NCBI GenBank assembly: GCA_029204225.1
Contig: CM055106.1
Span: 14,882,393-14,946,392, forward strand
Length of the DNA: 64,000 bases
From: Diphasiastrum complanatum
Lineage: Eukaryota; Streptophyta; Lycopodiopsida; Lycopodiales; Lycopodiaceae
Direction: 5' to 3'
Below, in pieces: positions 48,963 to 59,262 of this stretch (position 1 is the first letter of the stretch; every line of letters begins with the position of its first letter). A model generated the notes under the pieces. The model ran no database searches, was not told where the DNA came from, and was given only the letters and a program-made list of their open reading frames with translations. The position numbers and the translations under genes are program-made.

Positions 48963-49624
48963 TGTCCTAGTTTGTAGGGATGCAAAAGTGAAAGCAGTGC
49001 ACCTTAGTCTCACCCTCATCTCATGGGTCTATAGGATCCAATCACATTAACAAGTTCACAAAGAGAGGCCCAATCATATTTGAAGGCTCTCCACATGTAA
49101 ATTAGTGTAGGAACTCAAGCTACCACTATATATGATGATAGCTCCTTTCTACAGCTCCTTTCTACATGAACACTTTTGAGAGATAGAATGACTTTTGTGT
49201 CAAAATCTCTTGTATTTTGTCTCACTACCCAAGGGCTTTTGTTATTTCTCTCTCTACGGGAGAGTAGGATGTTTTCTCACTCTAAAATCTTAAGTAACAC
49301 TTAGTTTTTTCATGGATATGCATGAAACTTGCTTGTCTTTGATGGATGATTACTTTTTGTGTACAAGAGCTCTTGCCAAGATCCAATGTTTGATAGCTTA
49401 TTAAAATTCGAGTTGATCAAGAGATAGCTTAGCAGGGTCATCTTAGCCTTCAGCCTCAGATTACATCGTTTTTCTCTAAGAGACAAGGATTTCGAGTCAA
49501 GGATGACGAGTCAAGGATGATGAGGATGAGAATGATGTACATATCCATCGAGGTAGTGTGCAAACTCTCATGCATGTAGGTCATGGTAAATCTATTCAAG
49601 ATCCTTAAATGCACATTTTTCGCA
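48963..49624 (+). repeat. TRIM LTR copy 3 (3' LTR) with a 130-bp insertion
   Basis: Matches copy 2 but carries extra DNA at about 49415-49550, including a repeated GAGTCAAGGATGA word. The start is uncertain: TGTCC at 48963 or TGCAAAAGTG at 48981; the latter is preceded by GTAGGGA, a weak PPT. Confidence 0.65.
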
Positions 49625-49817
49625 TTTATACTATGCAAGAATTAGTTTACATTCAACATCAAGGTTGTATGACATAAAAATTTAAAAATTTTAACATTCA
49701 ACATCAAGGTTGTATGAAATCAAAAATTAAAATTTTTAAAAAGGTTTACATTAAGCAAAAATCATGAAGCAAAAATTAGAATTTTGAAATTTAAACTTTA
49801 AAATCAATCTATTGATG
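49625..49817. repeat. Short duplication in AT-rich DNA
   Basis: TTCAACATCAAGGTTGTATGA occurs in two copies (about 49653 and 49697) followed by AAAATT runs. Confidence 0.7.
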
Positions 49818-49977
49818 ATTGTTGTAGAGCGGGTTTTGACAATCTGCGAGTAAATTCTTTGCGAGTTTTGCGAGTTTTATTTACAAATGATTTCTAAAAT
49901 TTCATTGCACATGGTATGCTATTAAATATATAGGCTTCATATATATTCATTCTATATTATATAAAAACCAACTTTGA

Positions 49978-50318
49978 TTATACCAATGGATTCTACATAA
50001 AAAATGGAGCACTTTTGCTCTTGGGACCATCTCGATCCAAGCAATAGTAAGAAAGTTATGATAGTTTAATGTTTTTTAGATTAGAAAACATTTTTCCCTT
50101 AGAATCTAAAAGGGGTAGCACGCTGGCGTGCTATCAATTTGAGTTAAAGACTAATAGCTCAAATTGGTAGCACGCCGGCGTGTTACCCCTTCCAAGCTCC
50201 AAGAAAATTAAAATTAGCCTAAAAAATTTGAAGGGCGATAACTTTCTTAATATTGCTCGGATTGAGATGATCCGAAAAGCAAAAATGCTCCATTTTTCAT
50301 GTAGAATACATTGCTTTA
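49978..50318. repeat. Long hairpin-forming inverted repeat
   Basis: Arms 49978-50146 and 50155-50318 pair: TTCTACAT-AAAAATGGAGCA, TTTTGCT, ATC-ATCTC-ATCC-AGCAATA-TAAGAAAGTTAT on the left, inverted on the right. The innermost 36-bp arms (50111-50146 and 50155-50190) differ at only four positions, with an 8-base loop. They contain CACGCCGGCGTG (50171-50182), itself a perfect 12-bp palindrome. No ORF. It may be a MITE or a source of hairpin RNA. Confidence 0.9.
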
Positions 50319-50742
50319 ATCAAATTTGATAAAAAGAAAAGAAAAAGAAAAATGAAAATATTTTATTATTTCATCATCTCAACATAAGTTTAATAGTTAA
50401 GTTATAGCCTCCATCTAGAACATACAATAAAAATATTTTTTTTTACCAATGTTGATTTTATGATACCTATCATAGGCTTGGCCACATGCCATCATGTCTT
50501 TTTATGTATGGTCGTACATCAATCCTTGGCAGTAGACAAAAATGTTTTAGCTTGATAAATGTTAAATTAAAGTGATTAGGTTTTATGCATTCTCAATGAT
50601 ATAGTATGTACAATTTGTAGCCAACATGATTTGCAAATATATCTTTTAGCTAGTAAGAAAAACAAACAACATGATAGATTTCACCCCCAAAAGCGAAGTA
50701 GAATAAATTTAAAAAACCTAAGAAAAATGTAACATGTCATGT
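50319..50742. other. No gene seen
   Basis: AT-rich sequence inside the putative TIR element. Confidence 0.4.
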
Positions 50743-50747
50743 GCTAT
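50743..50747 (+). repeat. Target site duplication (GCTAT), left
   Basis: GCTAT directly precedes the TGTTGG start of the LTR and is repeated at 51481-51485. Confidence 0.85.
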
Positions 50748-51480
50748 TGTTGGAGGGTTTGCGGATCCCAAGGCAACCCTAACCCTAGTTAATAAGTGAG
50801 AGGGATTTGGCACCCTGCGTGTGTAAGTCCAACCCGATGATCACATAGTTATTTGATTGATTAGTTAAAAGTCAATAAAAGGACTTTAGGCCTTTTTGCG
50901 GGACTTTTAATGTCGCAGGGCCTAAATGTCAAGTTAGAATAAAGTTAGGTTTCCCTCCAATTTTGATGGTTCCCACACTTTTTAAAATTTGAATAAAAAG
51001 AGAGGCAAGACTGGACCAATAGGATTCAGAGGCCAGGGTCCTCCTCTCTACTATAAGAAGGGACCAACTCGAGTTCCTACACATGTTCATTTCCTCATTT
51101 CAATAAAGTAGATTGGTTCTCTTCAGAAATGGATTGATGAATGTCCTTGCTCTCTATCACTTTTTCTCCATCTCTCATGCTTATTTGGATTTTGCTAATT
51201 GTTGGATCTAAGTGTTATTGGAATTGTATGTTATTATACTATTTATGAGAGAGAAAGGGAGAGAGAGAAAGAGTAAGCTATCTCTGTTGTGGATGTGTAG
51301 TGTTAATGAATAGGGTTAATGGATGTAGAGTTAGATGCGAATCCTCCATTCATGTTGAAATCTGAACTAAACTATCGCTCTCATGGGAACGAACCTACGT
51401 GTGACAACTAAGTCCGTCTCTTTGATGCTAGATTGACTAGATCTTGGATTTAGGTTAGGCAAGGAAAGAAACCCACTACA
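50748..51480 (+). repeat. Solo LTR (733 bp) with 5-bp target duplication
   Basis: It runs from TGTTGGAGGG to CCACTACA, flanked by GCTAT on both sides. It carries a TATA-like CTACTATAAGAAGGG at 51048, a polyadenylation-like AATAAA at 51100, and CCCTAACCCTAGTTAA near 50777. Absence of PBS and internal sequence shows an intact solo LTR formed by LTR-LTR recombination. The TGTTGG start and layout suggest Ty3/Gypsy, by inference. A second, inverted partial copy lies at 51985-52178. Confidence 0.85.
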
Positions 51481-51485
51481 GCTAT
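51481..51485 (+). repeat. Target site duplication (GCTAT), right
   Basis: Matches 50743-50747. Confidence 0.85.
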
Positions 51486-51568
51486 CAATTTGACATAATT
51501 TAAAAACACTAAACTCGCAAAACTTGCAGATGATTTAGTCGCAAAATGCTAAACCCCTTGTAGAGCAA

Positions 51569-51984
51569 TCTATGGACAATGGTAGCATACCTACAACCCG
51601 CTAGGCTCCAGCATGTTGCATGCATAGTGCAAGACCTAGACCCAGGCTATGTGTAGCGCAAGCATCTCAAAGAGATCCAAGAACCATGAATTGGCTTCCT
51701 AGATTTTGACACTTGCCCACTCCATCCCATTTGACATAACACGCCAACAAAGATTAGACTTAACCAACTTGAAATTCTATTACCAACACTTGGAGCCAAC
51801 TTGTTGCCATGCTAGACTACACAGCCCGACGAAGATCACATTCTTCCAAGCAAGCCATTTGACTTACATCAGACTGTAGTGGATATTTTCTATCCACCTT
51901 CAACCCTAGATCCAAGCACATCAAGCATCAAAGGAGATGAAGATGATTAACATGTTGTCATGCATAGATTCGTTTTCATGAGAG
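51569..51984. other. No gene seen
   Basis: Intergenic DNA between the TIR element and an inverted LTR fragment; no motif. Confidence 0.4.
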
Positions 51985-52178
51985 CGATAACATAGTTCAT
52001 AATCAAGCACATGATTACGATCCACATCTAACACTAACCATTAATACTACGACTCATTAACACTAGCAATTAACACTACTCAAGCAGTGATAGATCTTAC
52101 TCTTCTCTGTCTCTCTTTCTCTCTCACAAAGAGTATAATAAAGATAAACTCCAACAAGCATCAAATTCAACAATTAGC
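51985..52178 (-). repeat. Inverted partial copy of the solo LTR
   Basis: Reverse complement shares GCTAATTGTTG, TTATTATACT, GAGAGAGAAAG-GAGA, AGAGTAAG, TAGTGTTAATG and TATCGCTCTCATG in order with 51190-51385 of the solo LTR. It is truncated at both ends. Confidence 0.8.
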
Positions 52179-52189
52179 AAATTTATAGA

Positions 52190-52400
52190 CATTCAAAAAG
52201 CATTCACGAGCAAAGATGTCAGACCAATTTTTCGACCATAAAGAGAAAGTTGCAACAAATTCCGACCCAAGTATCGAATATCAAAATTCCGATTCGATCG
52301 AACAGTCAAAACTCGATGCTGACTCAAAAACTAGTTAGAATCTCAATGGATAGAATCACATCAAAGGATCAAATTTCAACTTAGAAAACTTCTGATTTCT
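52190..52400 (+). pseudogene. Copia linker fragment (GACCC family), + strand
   Basis: KAFTSKDV, FDHKEKVATNSDPSIEYQN and SIEQSKLDADSKTS match the linker of fragment A (LKGKAIAKFDPKVEQ, FDTNSENELETQQIE) at 5580-5740, including GACCCAAG-TCGAA repeats. It runs head-on into the minus-strand gag below 52400, so the junction is an inversion breakpoint or a chimera. Confidence 0.8.
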
Positions 52401-53104
52401 TTTCGAATACAAAGCTTGAGTATCCGACCCTGAGCCTGAGGAGGTTGCAGATCTTCTGACTTTCTCTTGTAGAAACATCAGAATTAGTCCTGAAAGAGGG
52501 AGGTGCTCCTGGGTCGAAATTGCCAAGACCCAACTTTTATAGACTTTAGGAGGACTCGATAATAGAGTCATAACATCATCGGTATCTTCTATGACTGAGC
52601 CAATTGCAACCATTTTCTCCATAAGAGTTTTGAAAGTGGGGGAGAGGACTCAAAACACTTTTTGCTTTAGACATTTTCAGGCTGAAGAATTTTTTTCCTT
52701 GAATATAATTTGGATGTGGTATCCCTGATATCGTAGAGAGTTTCTAGGATGTCCCATGCATTCTTAGCAGTCTGAACAACACATATATTGCTGATTTGTG
52801 TGTCTTTGATATTGAGAGTGATCGTGGCAGAAGCCTTGCCATCTCTCAGTCTCCATTTGGTGATAATGGGTGCATCACCTTCAGGTTTGAGTTCTGTGCC
52901 ATCAACGATGTCCCATAGTTCTTTGGCTAGTAGTATGACCTTCATTTTGAATTTCCAGACATGGTAGTTACTCCCATCGAGTTTGTCGATAAGACAAGAA
53001 CTAGAAGATGAATCCATTCTGGCTGAGTGAGATCGTTGGTAGAAACAACGATTCAAAATACCGTTGGCTGTGCGCTTGCTAGAACAATGTCTTGATAGAA
53101 ACAA
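52400..53104 (-). pseudogene. Copia gag (GACCC family)
   Basis: Minus-strand frame from about 53104: LIDKLDGSNYHVWKFKMKVI, LAKELWDIVDGTELKPEGD, ATITLNIKDTQISNICVVQT and AWDILETLYD, the conserved N-terminal gag of plant Copia; after a break at 52640, AIGSVIEDTDDVMTLLSSPP and LPLSGLILMFLQEKVRRSA (UBN2 region). No zinc knuckle or protease follows; the frame meets a + strand linker fragment. A likely start ATG is at about 53014 (M-D-S-S-S). Coat protein of the particle in life; broken by one frameshift and truncated. Confidence 0.9.
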
Positions 53105-53147
53105 GACTTAATAATCTGCAATGAAATGCAGATTACTGAACTGTCCA

Positions 53148-53158
53148 CTCTGATACCA
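53148..53158 (-). promoter_or_regulatory. Primer binding site, initiator-Met tRNA type
   Basis: On the minus strand TGGTATCAGAG begins at the base after the LTR end TCGACA. Confidence 0.9.
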
Positions 53159-53843
53159 TGTCGAAAATCAAAGAGAATGAGCAAAAGTCGATGAGCGAGC
53201 TTGGTGTAGGATCGGAAGCGCCACAGTTAGCAGCAGAATGTTCAAATTGAATGATTCAGACAAATGCGCAAATGAACGATATAGTAGTGAGACTGAGAAT
53301 TTGCACTCTGATTAATATCAAACAGTGAGTACAATGCTTGAAGTGATAACTTCATATTACAGTCATTGAGTGTGATAACGTTGGCTACAAAAAGATTGAT
53401 CAGATTAAGAAATTATCAGAAGAAGTTTTCTGATGAAATTTAGTTCTTAACTAACTTCCTATCCACAACCTATAGGTCTATTGTAGAATATCTTCTTCTT
53501 GCTAATATGTAATTAGCATTAAATGCTATCTGCTTCATTTATTACAATCACTTTTGAATGTACAAAGTAAGTGGACTGGTAACGCAAAGTCGTTGGTTCG
53601 GATTTTAGACCGAAAGTATCAAAATTTACAAGTATCCAAGAATGTACAATAACTCAGAAAATATATACTGGCTCAAAAAATATAAAAATTTTCGAGTCAA
53701 CTCGGTATCGAAAAATTCTAGAAAATTCAATCTTGAATTTTTTGATCTTCTACTAAAAAATTCGAACTTTCTTTTTCTGGATTTTGTATAGCTTTTAGGT
53801 TGCTCATTAATGAATGGATTTGAGGTTGAGTCGAATTCCAACA
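53159..53843 (-). repeat. 5' LTR of the GACCC Copia element (685 bp)
   Basis: The minus strand starts TGTTGGAATTCGACTC (53843) and ends GATTTTCGACA, adjacent to the PBS. It matches the LTRs at 20496 and 6440-7045 in shared blocks. The outer 250 bp (53590-53843) contain TCGAAAAATT, GGCTCAAAAAATAT and CGAGTCAACTCGG repeats. Frames 53626-53912 within it are not genes. Confidence 0.8.
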
Positions 53844-56800
53844 CCCGTAAGCAAGAGCAAAAAACAAATTCAACAAATTTTTGGCCATGCTAGAAATGAA
53901 AAAATATTTCAATGAATTGGAGGCTATGGCTTCTCAAAAAAAAAAGCGTCCTTGAGTTTGAAAATAATCACATATCCAAGGAACCACTGTTGGAAGTCTT
54001 ATAATGTAGTTTTTTTCCTAGCTAGAGAAAAGTTGCATTGAATTCAAAGAGTTTCATTAAAGTTTAATTTGGCCCCTTAAAAACAAAATCTGTTGCTTTA
54101 GAGATGCTCATTAACTATACAAAATATTGTCAGTCTAAACTTAAAAGAAACATTATTGAAAATTAGTTATACCACTATAGGCTTATTATCTCATCATAAA
54201 TCTATGTCAATCAATAGGCTTACTATTCTCAAAAGTGGCATGTTAGATAAACCATAGCGTACTTGATATCACCATACTCAAAGTTGATCACAAAACCAAA
54301 AAAACAAAGAAAACAAAAGATAGAATTGACACGCATGAGACAAGTGTGAACAGAAATATGTAATGCGAAATATATATAGCTTGTGATTATGGCTACAATG
54401 AGTTGGTGGGAAAGAACTTAGTTAATTGTGAAGCTTGTTGTGAGTCAAATTGTGAGTAGTGAGTGAATGTGGAGATCTAATGTTTGATAATCATTATGTT
54501 ATGACAAGTATTGATCAATCTGGTCAAGGTGACAGTCTCCTTGTCCTAGCTACTACCCTAATTCATTAATCTTTAATATTTTACCTCAACTACATGTCCC
54601 TTATCTCAATCAATTATCATCAAATAATGTCTTTTGGTTGTGATTGATTCAAACATGAGGCGGAGTAACGTGATTACTCTTTCTCTTGCTTAGAGATTTT
54701 CATAGTCACGAGTCAAATCACCATGGTGCTCAACAATTATCGAATGGATCATGTAATTTTTGTCTCTCTTGATCAATTATCAATCAATTCATGTGTCTAC
54801 TTCATTCCATCTAGAAATATACGACGGACATAAAAAATAGTAAAATTGTTAATTCCTTTTCATGTATTTTAATTGAGATAGTATTAATGTCCATTCATGA
54901 CGTTTCAACAATATTTCTAGTATTGAACATATGTAGAGAAACATATAGAGAGTTTGTTGCACTAAAGGAGTACTAATGTATTACAAGAATTGATTGATAC
55001 TATTTGTAGACAATGTAGGAAAAAAACATTGCTAAGGTACACACCTCAAGTTCACCTTAGGTGGTTTCTACATAAGCCAATGGAAACTTAAGAAAATCAC
55101 AGAATACGGATGAGTTATGTTCAAGAAATAGGCTGTTACATAACTAAACTTCTAAAAACTCTTGCCCTGCTCAAGAGATACTCTTGTAGACTCAAGTCAA
55201 CATAACTCTAGTAGAATCTCAACTTCAAGTTTCAACTCAAGTCAGTTTACAATATCTTTACTTCAAAGCTTAGATAAGCCTACTTCTTAAAATATCGACT
55301 AATTTGTGACTATTGCAACACAATCAAAGAAAAGAAATAATACCGAAATGGTTGAAATTTATTGACTTTAGAGAGGGTCTTGCTAGTACAACTTCTATAA
55401 TCTATAATTTTGATCAAAATATCACTATAAAAATAGCACTTTTAGTTGTGAATGTAACTATAATGTACTCCAGTACTAAAGATTCTAGACAGAACTGGCA
55501 CAATTTTAAAATCCCTTTTAAATTTTTCTTAGGAAAGAAAGATATGAGGTCATTTTCAAAGAGATACTTTCTCCCAACCTTGTTCCTTGCTTCTTGACAT
55601 TATTTACAACAGTGACTCAAAATGGTAGGTGCTGCACATGTAGACCATCCTAATATATGTTGATTAGTCCTTGCTTTTTCATACTCCTTGCAATTTTTCT
55701 CACATATAGGCAATGTAGTCTTTAAGAAAAGAGGAAAACATTGTTGTAAGTAAGGATACTATGAAGGTGTGTCTTTCTACCCCAACTTTGTATACATTTG
55801 AAACTATAATTTCTTAATGTGCTATATTTTATTCCAAGATAGAGATATCCAACCAATGCACTTTACTATTTATAGCCTTAATTTTTTTAAATAGTCTTTT
55901 AACTCACAAATACATATCATGCAAGCATGACATGATGATATATTTTGAGACATAAGATCAAATGTCCTAACTGAGTGTGAGGTTGTTTCATTTGGCATAG
56001 CAAAATGTCATCAAACCCTACAACACACATTTGCTTAGGAAAATGATCTATATAGCTTTGAGGTTGGAACATATGAATCTCACACCTAAAAAAATGACAT
56101 ATAATCAAGAGTAGAAAACAATATTTATTTAATTCCAAAACATGTCTTCGAATCATGATGTGAAGTTATATACATAAATTAGTAAGTTTATTATTATAAA
56201 GACAAACTTCCCTGGTTCTACGTGTTTTCATTTTTAATATGAACTTTGGTTTGCTAGGATACACATAACTTGATTTGTTGAGGCCATGCTAATAATGTAA
56301 AATTTGTTTTTGAGAAAAACCTTTTTCATTACATTCTTTTGCATACTTATTAGTAGATATGTTTAAATAAGATTTTTTGAATATGTCAATGTTCCATATA
56401 ACATCATTCAAAATGGAGTGGGGCCACCTTATGGTGGTATTGCACATAATTCAAAGTGAGTTTAAAGTTGTGGCAAATAGTATATTCAAGCTAATTTCGT
56501 TAGGTAGTGACATTTGACATCAATCTAAAATGAGTACCTATTCAATGCTTGGTTATTTAGTTACTCACTCATTGTTTGCATCATTCCTTACTTGTGGAAA
56601 TTTTGGGTTTATCCTTTTACAAATATAAAATTGTGAAATTTTAGTGCATGATGTGACAATTATTCTCAAACGGTCGTAGATTTAGCATTTATAAGTTTTT
56701 TAATATGTAGATTTAGCAATATATTGGTTTTTAAACTAGTGATTTGGATTAGTTACTGAAATGCATGTTGTGGCCTTTGCTAGTTGAAGCATACAAAGGT

Positions 56801-57617
56801 TTAAATCCATGATAACTAAGCAAATAAAAATAAAAAAAGTTCTAAGGAAGACTAAGAGGGAGCTTGAAATGGAAATATGTTTGGGTGTATTTAAGGAAAG
56901 ATGATAACGAAAGAGTAAGCATCACTACTACTTTGAAGTCCTTGACATACTTATGACGATATCTTACTAGTGGTGGTAAGCCTAAAAAAATCACAATCTT
57001 ATTGACTCAGATAAAATATCACATTGAAATTTATATTGGTGATTAAGGTTTTGTGGAGAGTATCTATGATTGTTTTTTTTAAATTTCATTACCTTGCACA
57101 AGTATGTTCTCAAGAGGTGATGTCAAGATAGCATTACTAATACATGCTCTTGTATATATTTAGCATTTTGTGTACGATTTGTAGATTTAGTACCATTCTC
57201 ATTTACAAGATAATGCATCAAAAGTAGTTTCACAGTACACTTGTAGAAACTAGGTAGTTCAAGATTCTATAAACTTTAAGACTCTAACATGAGAACTTGA
57301 CAAATATGCAAGGCTTTAAAATTTCATGACGTACAATTTGGATGAGGTTGCAAATGAGAAGATCGTGGAGTTGAAAAAGGGATAATTAAAAGAGCTCAAT
57401 AAAACATTCTTTAAGAAGATACTAGAAGGAGAAAGAAGACATTAATCATTTAATAATGCGAAATCTTTTGAAACGAGAATTGGCAGAAACCCTTTTTTGT
57501 TTAAGCCTTTAGATTTTTTTAAAATTCTCTTAAATTTTGAAACTTCAAATAGAAAAACAAAATTTATTTGTAAAATGCTACATTTTGCAAAAATTGCTCA
57601 GCATAATTCCTATCTAA
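53844..57617. other. No gene seen
   Basis: 3.8 kb of AT-rich DNA. Frames at 55313-55597 and 55917-56156 lack motifs and lie among stops. Nothing else recognised. Confidence 0.5.
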
Positions 57618-57848
57618 ACCTATGCTCAACATAGGTCCTCGCTCAACCTATGTTGAGCATAGGTCCACCGGACACCTATGTTGAGCATAGGTTTTCCCTC
57701 AACCTATGCTCGACATAGGTGCACGCTTGAGAAGTCGGAGCATAAGTCAAGGGAAGACTTATGTTGAACTAGGATGTATGCTACTAACGCGTTAAGATTG
57801 GAGCCTTAATGACTTCAGGTATAGACTCAACTTATGCTAAGCATAGGT
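57618..57848. repeat. Cluster of five 19-bp dyad repeats
   Basis: ACCTATGCTCAACATAGGT (57618), ACCTATGTTGAGCATAGGT (57646 and 57674), ACCTATGCTCGACATAGGT (57702) and ACTTATGCTAAGCATAGGT (57830). Copies 2 and 3 are the exact reverse complement of copy 1, and each copy is itself a near-palindrome. Confidence 0.97.
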
Positions 57849-58074
57849 TTAACAATGAATCTTTAAAAAAATCTAAAGGGAAATAAAACTTTAGGAAAAA
57901 CATTCATTACCTCATAGCAATAAGGTAAACTTGAAGTCCCTCAATCTATGATGATCATAGAAGATGGCCAGAGCATATGCTAAGATCAATAGAGAGCAAA
58001 GGTAGTGAATAACAAGAGCTCTAGAGTGCAATATGGGGAAACAAACGAGCAAAGGTGACTTATGACATGTGATC

Positions 58075-58164
58075 CACCCTTAAATATTGTTTGGCCTGTT
58101 GGTTGGTGCCATGGAAAGATTATTCGCCCTTAAAAATTTCATGGGCTATGGGTTGGTGCCATGT
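58075..58164 (+). repeat. Short imperfect duplication
   Basis: CGCCCTTAAA-ATT-T-GGC and GGTTGGTGCCATG occur twice about 51 bp apart. Confidence 0.7.
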
Positions 58165-58256
58165 TGAGCAGTGGGTTTAGACCATAGTGCATTAGAAGGT
58201 TGACCCCTGGGAACAATGACTTCAGAACAAAATAAAACAAATCATACGTTTTTAGG

Positions 58257-58523
58257 TTGGCCAGAAAAATATGCCTTTCAAGGCAATATTTACGACTGGA
58301 TATTGTCTCATTATTTTGTGAAGCCTCGTTTGCTAAATTGCCAAGAACAAGGATCTTAAATTGCCAGGATCACCTAGAAGTCTTTGAGTTTGAAGACATA
58401 AAGAAGGTCAAACTTTATCATGATTGTCACCTTAACCCTAAATCTCTCAGACTACTTAAGAATGAGTTACTACAATTGGTCGCATTGTCTACTCTTGCCT
58501 TGAAATCTTTGATTTTGCTCTGA
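58257..58523 (+). other. Open frame of 88 codons, probably not a gene
   Basis: Leu/Lys-rich frame without recognised motif; it lies about 850 bp upstream of the broken gene at 59375 and may be chance. Confidence 0.15.
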
Positions 58524-59058
58524 TGTTTCTAGTCTTACGTTTTCTATGCATTTTGGCATATCTCCAATCTGTGGAACCCATATAGCTTTCTATGCTTAGC
58601 ATATAATTAAATTTGGATTTTTTTCTTTTGTTTCTTGTTATTTTGTTTTGGGATGTCTTGACTGTAAATGTAGTATTTCAATTATCTTGCATCTCTTAGG
58701 CGTGAAGTAGTATTTGATTAGTTTCTCAATGGAAAACTCATTTTCCTTAATTCCTCTCGCTCAAACTTACTATGATGTAGTTTCTACTAGTTGTTCATCT
58801 GACATTAAGTTACAATAATTTGTGTACTATGAAATGACTCCAGGTTCAATTTAGGTCAGTGAATTTTGTACTAGTTCTTCATCTTTGTGTATCGTGAATC
58901 CCCAAACAGTGTATTATTCTCCCTCGGGTGAGAATTGCAGTGGTTCAGAATCAAGCAAGCACCCCATTACTGATTCAAGTCAGTCTACAATCCCACGATA
59001 AGGAATTCGATCTTTAAATAGGGCAAGACAACCACGAAAAACCATTAGATCCAATGTT

Positions 59059-59262
59059 GTGAAATCAAAAAGATCAATATTTTCTAATGTAGAAGATATT
59101 TCTGAAAGCGCAGAGTCTTTTGGTGAAAATCAAAGAGACAATGAAGATGGGATACGAGAAGCACACGTACGAAGTATAGCTTCAATATCACTAGAGTTGT
59201 TAGGTGCTAATGTAGCAAGTTCCTCTTACAAAGCAGAATCCAAGGGCAAAGACAAATTTTGA
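59059..59262 (+). pseudogene. Possible N-terminal piece of the DGMDQ/GHTH gene
   Basis: An ATG-started frame, acidic and basic mixed (NVEDISESAESFGENQRDNE, ASSSYKAESKGKDKF), just upstream of exon 1. Such low-complexity N-termini are common in this kind of protein, but homology is not demonstrable by eye. Confidence 0.3.

Larger units (their letters stand above)
47487..49624 (+). mobile_element. TRIM-like small LTR retroelement with three LTR copies
   Basis: Three direct copies of an LTR-like sequence of about 380-640 bp lie in a row: 47487-47863 (5'-truncated), 47865-48368 and about 48963-49624. All contain AGGCTCTCCA, GTAGGAACTCAAG-TACCACTATATATGATGATAGCTCC, TTTCTCTCTCTAC-GAGAGTAGGATG and end in CTTAAATGCACATTTT plus CA. 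The middle copy is followed directly by a PBS (48369). The internal region, about 590 bp, has no ORF. This fits a TRIM, a miniature non-autonomous LTR element relying on other elements' enzymes. Confidence 0.75.
49818..51568. mobile_element. Putative element bounded by about 65-bp inverted repeats
   Basis: The left end 49818-49884 (GTAGAGCGGGTTTTGAC, GCGAGTAAATTC, TTTGCGAGTTTTGCGAG) is the imperfect reverse complement of 51502-51568 (CTAAACTCGCAAAACTTGCA, GATTTAGTCGC, AACCCCTTGTAGAGC), roughly 70 percent matched by eye. Between them are a hairpin (49978-50318) and a solo LTR inserted later. Without the LTR the element would be about 1 kb and has no ORF, so it would be a non-autonomous DNA transposon. 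No target duplication was established. Confidence 0.45.

Noticed and set aside
57618-57848. Dyads at 28-bp spacing as a CRISPR array
   Set aside because: Units alternate in orientation, spacers are only 9 bp, and the context is eukaryotic.
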